Shown here: positions 56,920 to 64,000 of the stretch, one piece after another
Layout: the number at the start of each line of letters is the position of its first letter
Position numbering within the stretch: the first letter of the stretch is position 1
Assembly (NCBI GenBank): GCA_003290165.1
Contig: QNQO01000448.1
Span: forward strand, 372,001 to 436,000
Direction: 5' to 3'
Origin: Berberis thunbergii
Taxonomy: Eukaryota > Streptophyta > Magnoliopsida > Ranunculales > Berberidaceae
Length of the DNA stretch: 64,000 nt
Translations under genes and position numbers: made by a program
The notes under the pieces: model-generated
What the model was told of the DNA's origin: nothing
What the model saw: the letters and a program-made list of their open reading frames with translations, nothing else
The model's database searches: none

Positions 56920-58147
56920 TAGGGATGGCAGTGGGGCGGATTTTCACGGATATCCGCCCCACCCAATCCGTATGGGGCTGATTTGGATATAGGTAAATGG
57001 GTTTCGGGGCGGATACGGATATTCAAATAATATTCGTCAAATATTCGGGGCGGATACCGATTTGGCCATATCCGCCCCATGGATATCCGTTTAAGTATGA
57101 AATTTTCTTAAATACACCTGACCCTTTAAATAGAAAAAAACAAAAAAAAAAAAAAACCAAACCTACCCATTCGATCTCTTAAATCTCTCTCTCAGACCCA
57201 CTCGAATAAACCCTTCCCTCTCCACTCGAAGAAACCCTAACCCCTAACCCTCCCTCTCCACTCGAAGAAAACCCCTCCCTCTCCACTCGAAGAAACCCTA
57301 ACCCACTAGAAGAAAACCCTAACCCACTTGAAGAAAACCCCTCCCTCTCCACTCGAAGAAGAAACCCTTCTCCACTCGAAGAAACCCCTCCCCTCACCCT
57401 GCTCTTGTCTCCAGTCTCTCTCAAAGCAGAGCGAAGGCCTTCGTCCCCCCTTTTTCGTCCCTTCATCCCTCCTTTGTCCCTTCTTCTCTCCCAAAACAGC
57501 GAAGGGTGGCGGAGGCCGACCCTCCCTTCTCTCTCACAGCGAAGACCGCGAACGAAGGTGACCCTTCTCTCTCACAGTGAAGGCGGCGAACGAAGGTGAC
57601 CCTTCTCTCTCACAGTGAAGGCCGCGAAGGGACCCTTCAATCTCACAGTGAAGCCGTGAAGGCCGCGAAGGGTGCCAGTGATCTTAGATCTTGATTCTCA
57701 GATCTTGATTTCAGATCTGATCAAGATCATCTTTAGATCGAAATTTAGTTTTTTTTTTGCAAATTTTTGTATTGTTTTTTGTAATTAGATCTTTGATCTC
57801 AGATCATTCTTTAGATCGTATATTTTTTTGTAATATTTGTATGGATCCTTCGTAATTTTTTGTTATAATTTTTGTTGTAATTTGTTGTTATAATTCTTTT
57901 GAAATATATAATTAGATGGATAAAATTAGGTTTTTTTTTAAGATCTGAGATCTGTTTTTTTGGAAGATTTGTTCTTTTTTCGGGTTAAATGGGCGGGGCG
58001 GATATCTGCCTATATGTCCGGGTCGGGGATGGTTTTTAAAAAAAATGGTAAACGGATATGCGGGGTGGTTTCGGGAACCCGAAATCCCTTGCGGGGCGGG
58101 GATGGATTTGCTCAAATCCGCCCCAATCCGCCCCGTTGCCATCCCTA
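56920..58147. mobile_element. Non-autonomous hAT element with perfect 8-bp duplication
   Basis: The left end is TAGGGATGGCAGTGGGGCGG and the reverse complement of the right end is TAGGGATGGCAACGGGGCGG, an 18/20 inverted repeat. TCCATCAA flanks it on both sides (56912-56919, 58148-58155). The subterminal regions repeat GGGGCGGAT words in both orientations. The inside holds a CCCTCTCCACTCGAAGAAA minisatellite (57190-57390), a CTTCTCTCTCACAG.GAAGG repeat (57520-57650) and GATC-rich DNA. No transposase was recognised. Confidence 0.9.
57190..57650. repeat. Two minisatellites inside the hAT element
   Basis: The first has about seven units of CTCCACTCGAAGAAACCC, with CCCTAACCC interspersed. The second has about four units with CTCTCTCACAGTGAAGGC and GCGAACGAAGGTGACCCTT. 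Open frames on both strands here are translations of these repeats. Confidence 0.8.
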
Positions 58148-58155
58148 TCCATCAA

Positions 58156-58985
58156 GCAGAGATAACCCTAGTTGTTGTTGGGCATAATCCCCAAACTACT
58201 GCTATGGCCCCACAAGCCTGACCCAAATAATAGATAAAATTAAATTAAATAAACTTAACATTTGCCTAAGTGTGCAGTGGCCTCCTAATTCTTAATTACA
58301 TCATTTTCCATTTATATTAGCTTTTTTCAGAACTTTTGGGCTTTTTAGATAAGCATTTTGTGTTTACTAAACAGCTCTAAATCATTTCTGATAAAAGTTG
58401 AATTCTGGCGAACTTTTTAACTTTAGAGAATGTCTAATTTCTTAATCCTGCAAATTAGAAATTCTTTGTAGAAATAAATGTTAGAGATTAAAACATTCAA
58501 ACAAACCAACTCTATATGTAGTTGTGGACTTTATATGGGAAAAATGCTATCGCACAATCAATTTTTTAACCATGTAAAAAGAAAAAGAAAAATCAAAACT
58601 GTTGTAGCGCACATCCCGGCCTGTCCTAATAGCTTCTACTTTAGCTCTTTTATATTCCGTATATTTCATTTATTTACTTTATTCTATGTTTCATTTATTT
58701 TGGGGTGGGTGTTAACCAAAGCGCTCTGCTTACACGGTTCTAGTTTCTATATTTAGTTTGGTTGAACAATGTGCATCAGTTATTCAGTATCACATTTTGG
58801 GATCCAGAAAATCTTTGATGCAAGTAAATAGCTAAATAGATAAAGAAAAAAACTCAAGCTACGAGGGAGCAGTATGTTTGAATAAAAGGCAAACACTATG
58901 GAGTCCTTTTCTTTCGATATCATAACTTTCTTCATATTTTGTAAAAGATACTTGCCGAAGCCAACTGGCTTCAAACCAACTCCTT
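58156..58985. other. AT-rich 5' flank of the peroxidase pseudogene
   Basis: No repeat or coding match. It presumably contains the former promoter region. Confidence 0.4.
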
Positions 58986-58987
58986 GC

Positions 58988-58996
58988 TATATAAAA
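58988..58996 (+). promoter_or_regulatory. TATA box of the peroxidase pseudogene
   Basis: TATATAAAA lies 78 bp before the ATG at 59074, at the usual distance for a plant class II promoter with a short leader. Confidence 0.5.
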
Positions 58997-59073
58997 ATCT
59001 AAACCATTTCACTCTACTCTGCATTGCAGTTTCTCCATCATTTCCTTCTTTTCTACTCTTTGCATAACTGATT

Positions 59074-59925
59074 ATGGGTCTTTTAAGAGTTCATGCAGTA
59101 GCATGTCTTCTACTTGTTAATGTGTTTTTTATCCTTCCTTACTTGGGTTCTACCCAACTTAAACAAAACTACTATGCTAATATCTGCCCAACTATTGAAA
59201 GCATTGTTACAAAGGCTGTCCCTGCTAAGTTCCAACAGACCTTTGCAACTGTCACTGGAACACTACGTCTGTTCTTCCATGATTGCTTCGTTCAGGTCAG
59301 ACATAATTGTTGCATTCGTGAGCAACACTCACAAAATTGTGTCAAATCATAAAAAATAAAATTTTATTGTTTCTTTCTTGTTTTCTTAAAGTTCTATACC
59401 CAAACTACCAAGATTTCCTAAATGAACGCGAATTTGAACTAGGTTGCTATGGTGCATGGTTGTGATGCATCCGTCATCATCCAATCGACACCAAACAACA
59501 AGGCAGAGAAAGAACACCCCGATAATCTATCATTAGCAGGAGATGGATTTGATAAAGTGAGAAAGGCAAAGCAGCAGTAGATGCAGCTCCTGCTTGCAAG
59601 AACAAAGTCTCCTTGTGTTGACATTCTTACCATGGCAACAAGGGATGTCATTACTTTGGTAACTTCTTCTCTATAGTTGTATTTACTCTCTTGCTTGCAA
59701 CATTGGATGTGTTTGGTGCTTTGTTTGAATGTTTGAGCCAACTTATTTTTTATTCAAAATGAATTCTGGTGGACCATCTTATCCTGTGGAGTTTGGCAGG
59801 TTGGATGGGGTTAGCTCAACTGCTGCAAGTGTCACCGGCAAGATATGCCTAAGCCAACTTTCAGTCTAGACCAACTCAACAAAATGTTTGCTTCTAATGG
59901 CCTCAGTCAATTCATGGTTACTTTT
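59074..59925 (+). pseudogene. Class III peroxidase, truncated and frameshifted
   Basis: Exon 1 (59074-59295) starts with a secretion signal (hydrophobic ACLLLVNVFFILPYLG), then QLKQNYYANICPTIESIV and LRLFFHDCFVQ with the distal haem-pocket Arg and His. Exon 2 (59452-59658) has [33 protein letters not shown] and MATRDVITL; a frameshift lies near 59562 and another near 59610, and its acceptor AG is lost. Exon 3 (about 59764-59925) has SGGPSYPVEFGRLDGVSSTA, then a frameshift. Exon 4, with the proximal His, is absent, replaced by gypsy sequence. The family is secreted and haem-dependent; this copy cannot be active. Confidence 0.9.
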
Positions 59926-60039
59926 GTGAGCTTTTAAGGATATGTTGTTTACGAATGGGGGTGTCATTTGATCATACATTAGAGATTGATCTGATCCCGC
60001 TTTGACGTATTTTCTACGGCTTGGTTAGTTTTTATTTGC

Positions 60040-60900
60040 ATTTCATTGACGTGTTTAGTAAAATCCTGGCACCTATTTCTAAGCATACGAAGGATGTCCC
60101 TTTTCATTGGGATGGAAGTTGACAAGCGTGTTTGCTACAATAAAGGTTAAGACATCCACAACTCCACTTTTAACTCTAGCGACTTTGAGAAAACTTTTGA
60201 GTTGTGTTGGATGCATGTAAGACAGGTGTCATTGCTGTATTCTCATGGGGGGGCGAGGCCAAGCTTCAAAAGGCTTAACAGAATCATTCTACTTATGATG
60301 CAGAATTATTTATTGCAGTTAAGACCTTTCAACATTGGAGCATTACCTATTTGGTCGTGTTTTTTTAATGCATTCTAACCACGAGGCTCTTCGATTCCTT
60401 AATTGAAAAACATGTCCGAGGTCAATTCAGAACGTCAGCAAGTGGGCAAATGAAATTAAGAATCTGTGGTAGGAACACAAAACAAGGTGATTGATGCTAT
60501 CTTACATACGTCAGTGGATATTTTTGATGAGTTACATGTACTCTTTGGGAGTGACTCCTTTCTTGAGCCCACTTGTTAGATAGATCCTCGTTAGTCTAGA
60601 GGCTTTCTATTATTGCAGAATTAGTTTGTGGTTTATCCTTCCTCCTACTTGCGAGAAAATAATCTTCGAGTTTCACAAAGGTGTCTAGCAGGAGATTCGA
60701 GTGTTGGTAAAATGTTTTTTTTTTATTACGAGAATGATTGTTTTTAGCGTTCAATGCATGCCTATGTTAATACTTTTGAGAGTGTTGTTGGAGGTAATTA
60801 AGGAATTTCAAAATAGAAGCTCAGTCACATTATATATATTCTTGATCAGGAATTCCACTCGGTTAGGACTCGTAAGATAATGTTCACGAGCTTTGAGATG
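60040..60900 (+). pseudogene. gypsy RNase H and integrase remnant (3' half)
   Basis: Broken frames show APISKHTKDVPFHWD, TGVIAVFSWGGEA, STYDAELFIAVKTFQHW (RNase H) and an integrase-linker-like CEKIIFEFHKGV. This is the downstream half of a gypsy pol. It begins exactly where the RT of the second half (63110) stops in the protein order. Confidence 0.7.
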
Positions 60901-61400
60901 GCTTCATGCTATAGGGTAGATTTGACCTTTGGGGTAGGCAAAACTACGGTGGACTATGAGGCATGAAGATTTGTAGCTTGGGGTTCTTCCAGAGAAATGG
61001 GCCTCCCTCCTGGTGCTCATAGCAAAAATAAGGATATGTGACACGCGGTTGGTGGAAATGCTTGAGAAGAGATTGGCTTTTCTGATTCTCACAAACTCTA
61101 GCCGTCATGGTATCAAGAGCTAATAATGTCGGGTTTTTATAAGGATTTAGTGTGCATGATAGGCCACTCCTCAAATAGTGGTTAAGGCATTATTAGCCAA
61201 TTAGGGTTAGGTTAATTAGCTTGCCAAATAAGTTAGGAATATTATAAATAAGGCAAGAGATTTTTCATTGTTCTTCAGTTAGAGTTGTAACTTCAAGAAA
61301 ACTAGGGTTTTTTACAAGAATAAACTAGAGTTTTGTTTTCTTTTGTTAAAATCTTATTAATTTGTTTACATGATGTTATCCGATGCGCCTGATCTATTAA
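60901..61400 (+). repeat. Probable gypsy LTR between two half-elements
   Basis: It sits between the end of pol and a primer-binding site. TTATAAATAAGGCAAGAG (about 61241-61258) resembles a TATA box, followed by a T-rich leader. The start is not defined. TATCAAGAGC at 61111 is a second, imperfect PBS-like word. Confidence 0.5.
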
Positions 61401-61416
61401 TTGGTATTAGAGCAAG
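61401..61416 (+). promoter_or_regulatory. tRNA-Met-type primer-binding site
   Basis: TTGGTATTAGAGCAAG differs by one base from the canonical TTGGTATCAGAGCAAG complementary to the 3' end of initiator tRNA-Met. Confidence 0.75.
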
Positions 61417-61419
61417 AAC

Positions 61420-63120
61420 ATTTCAAGGAAGTTTGACGAGTGTTTCGAACAACACACGAATAGTGTAGAGATAACAGAACAGGGGAAGTGAAGGCGGCGA
61501 CGTTGTCTCGCCAATCCAGAACAGAGATGAGCAGTCAACGGAAAAAGGTCGACCAATGGGCGTTCGGAACCAACCAGCTACACCGTGCGCACATGCAACA
61601 AGCCACCATGGTGGCACAGGTGATCCAGCGGCTCGTGGGGATTTTTCGAGGGCTCCCTCTCCCGTTGCAGGGCGATGGGGAGTTGTTTCGTAGCTTCCAT
61701 TGGCGATGTTGATTCGCAAACATTAATTTTTGTGAGTTTTTGTGTCTTTCGGCTTTTTCCTATCTTTCTCTTGAAGTTATGTAGAATGATGTTGTTTGGC
61801 GGAAAGAATATTTTTTGCATTCGATGCAGTTGTAAGAGGAGATTTGTAGTATGATCATTGATGGAGGATCCAGTGAAAACTTGGTGCCCAAATTAATGGT
61901 AGATACCTTAGGGTTGAAAGAGAAGCCCCCTTCTGTGCCTTTTGCAGTGGGATAGCTGGATTTGAGTAAGAACGCGAGAGCGACTACAAAGTGCTTTGTT
62001 CCTTTCTTTATTGGGCAATATAAGGATCGGGTTTGGTGTACTATTATTACAATAAATATTTATCATTTGTTGTTAGAGAGACTATGGCAGTTTCAGTGAT
62101 GATTGATTCACGATGGATATATGAACACTTATATGTCCCGTGATATTGAAAGACTAAAATTTATACTACAGCCACTTCGTCCTACACCTGCGAAAATGTT
62201 ACCCTATGGGGTTGATATGGGAGTATAACATGTGCAAGCCTCTACAGTTGTAGTACAGGAGATCCTTGATGATATATACGCACAAGTACGATTACTTCAC
62301 CATTTCAGTTACCAGATCATCTCATTCCATTTCGCATGCAGAAACTCATAGATATTTGCAATGATGGTGGCAGATATTTGCCTCCATTACGAAATATTCA
62401 ACATGCTATTGAGCTAGTACTAGAAGCGCCTACTCCTAATAGCCACATTATTGCATGGCCCCTAAGGAACATGAGTTACAATAGCAGGTAAATGAACTTT
62501 CAGCCAAAGGCTACATTCGGGATAATAAGTCGCCTAGTGCGGTTCGTGTTTGTTAGTACCCAAGAATGATGACTCGTCGTATGTGAGTGGATTCGCGAGC
62601 CATTAATAAGATCACAGTCAAGTATTGTTTTCCAATTTCTAATCTGGAAGACATGCTTGATAATTTGTAAGGTGCCATGGTATTTACCAAGCTAAATCTT
62701 AAGAGTGGCTACCATCATATTTGTATGCGGCCTGAGGATGAATGGAATGCAATCTTTAAGACGAAGAAAGCTTGTATGAGTGGTTAGTCATGCCCTTCGG
62801 TCTGTCCAACGCCCCTTCAACATTTGTCTAGTATTGACACATTCTACAACATTTTATCAATAAATCTGTTGTCATTTACTTCAAAGACATCCTTATCTTT
62901 AGTTGCATAGAGGACAAACACTTGCAGCATGTACAGACTACCTTAGTTCTGAGAAACCATAAATTTTATTTAAATATGAAGAAATGTGTTTTCATAATCT
63001 CTACGGCAACCTTTTTGGGTATGTGTTGTTAGGAGGTGGGATGTCTATTAATCAATCTAAGGTACCTGCTATTCGAGATTGGCCTGTAACCTGGGTAATT
63101 AAATCGCTTCGCGGATGCTT
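61420..63120 (+). pseudogene. gypsy gag, protease and reverse transcriptase remnant (5' half)
   Basis: A gag-like start (61420-61710) is degenerate. Protease sequence follows at about 61852 with IIDGGSSENLVPKLMVDTLG and ITINIYHLLLERLWQF. RT blocks come next: QQQVNELSAKGYIRDNKS in part, VSSYV-WIREPLIRSQSSIV-like decayed text, TKLNLKSGYHHICMRPEDEW, MPFGLSNAPSTFV and SINQSKVPAIRDWP. It stops at about 63120, before the RNase H. Stops and shifts are frequent. The domain sequence fits plant gypsy chromovirus-type elements. Confidence 0.75.
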
Positions 63121-64000
63121 TGTGATCCAGGACCGAATTATGAATAATCGGATTTAATCAATATTTTTTAAAATCATATGTTTTTAAAATTTAATCATAG
63201 TCATATACAAAAATAAATAATTAATCAAAATATTATAAATTTGTAATTATATTACTTTATTAATTCATCAAATGAACTTAATTTTGCAAGTTGGAACAAT
63301 TATAGTTACTTGGAGATGTTTAGGAACAACACAACAAAAGCTAGCTACAGCAACTAAACAATTGATAACAGTAACTTCGAACAACATGAACTACAAACAA
63401 TAGAAGCAAGAAGTCAAGAATTGCAAGCAACGACAACAACAAATAAAACAACAAAAGTATCAAATGTATAGAACAACACAAGTAGCAAGTAGCAAATGTA
63501 TAATTATATATAGCAACAAAAGTAGCAAATGTATAGAGCAAGAAAAGTAACATAAGCAAATTATGTCGCACCATATTCAAAACATCACATTCAAATTCAA
63601 AACATTTAAATCAAAAGAAGTCTTCATCTTTCTTCTTTATAACATTATCTTCAACCTTATTATGGTTTTTAATTTGTGTTGTCCCAATCATTCAAAAAGA
63701 ATAATTTAACAAAAAAAAAAGTCAATAAATAAAGAGAACAACCAAAATCGTGATCTTAACAAAACATAGATAAATTTGGGTAAGAACTGATGAACTCATA
63801 TTCTCCGTTCTGCATATTGAATAATTTTATAAAAATTTCTTTAAATAAATAAATAGCATAGAAAAAAAATGATCAAAATACAAAAGTTCCCTCAGACTGA
63901 AATATGATACATAAGAGGTATTCATCAGAGAATGAATCTCAATAATCAGTATTAGCATGGTAAGTAAAAGCATCACTGGGAACCATTAGCATCATAATCA
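63121..64000. other. AT-rich with short tandem words
   Basis: GTAGCAAATGTATA recurs three times between 63450 and 63540. Otherwise nothing is recognised. The minus-strand frame at 63341-63580 is low-complexity (Leu, Phe, Tyr). Confidence 0.5.

Noticed and set aside
57179..57599. Serine/glycine-rich repeat proteins on both strands
   Set aside because: The open frames are produced by the minisatellites inside the hAT element.
1..64000. CRISPR array, prokaryotic defence operon, prophage or viral insertion
   Set aside because: Repeats here are transposon arrays or microsatellites, gene fragments have plant introns, and no virus-specific genes were recognised.

Overview
The window is nuclear DNA of a flowering plant, most likely a eudicot. 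It is AT-rich and has spliceosomal-type exon fragments of plant proteins, Ty1/copia and Ty3/gypsy retrotransposons, hAT, CACTA and Mutator-like transposons, and an insertion of plant mitochondrial DNA (atp6, nad7 with group II intron). I found no intact cellular gene. Nearly everything recognisable is a transposon, a transposon-carried gene fragment or a decayed gene. All functional assignments are by eye, without database searches.

Layout. 1-621: inverted, edge-cut LTR of a Tat-type gypsy element. 622-5095: direct-repeat array of about 0.55-0.68 kb units, split by a hAT-like insertion (784-2600). 5877-8164: Pack-MULE-like unit with minus-strand pieces of methionine synthase and of the SufD-like protein ABCI7. 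8168-about 31150: Tat-type gypsy retrotransposon (LTR, gag, PR, RT, two RNase H domains, integrase, a 180-bp tandem array and a degenerate antisense coiled-coil ORF). Its gag is split by a 15.5-kb CACTA element A (9239-24776, target duplication AGA), which is itself split by a 7.4-kb CACTA element B of the same family (13718-21136, target duplication ATG).

Neither CACTA element shows a transposase that I can recognise. Both are packed with exons from unrelated host genes, all on the plus strand and mostly with intact splice borders. A carries fragments of a methyl-CpG-binding-domain protein, eIF5A and a cinnamoyl-CoA-reductase-like protein. B carries fragments of a Pumilio-24-like protein, an aspartic proteinase, clathrin heavy chain and an ABC1-type kinase. 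Both carry duplicated TTTCGCGC (E2F-like) motifs just inside the left end, where a promoter would be expected. This nested pair of gene-capturing (Pack-CACTA) elements is the most interesting system here.

32848-33893: a tripled repeat that forms a long hairpin around a tRNA-like core. 34790-38812: decayed Ty1/copia element. 38887-39570: a minus-strand LTR with a primer-binding site. 40313-43353: a 3.0-kb solo LTR with a perfect 5-bp target duplication. About 45930-52690: nuclear mitochondrial DNA with broken atp6 and nad7, interrupted by a hAT element (46359-47160) and a truncated RTE LINE (48089-49411). 52700-58980: AT-rich DNA with a microsatellite, GATC-rich repeats and a 1.2-kb hAT element with a perfect 8-bp duplication. 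59074-59925: broken class III peroxidase gene. 60040-63120: two gypsy half-elements arranged 3'-half, LTR-like region, 5'-half. The rest is AT-rich sequence in which I see nothing.
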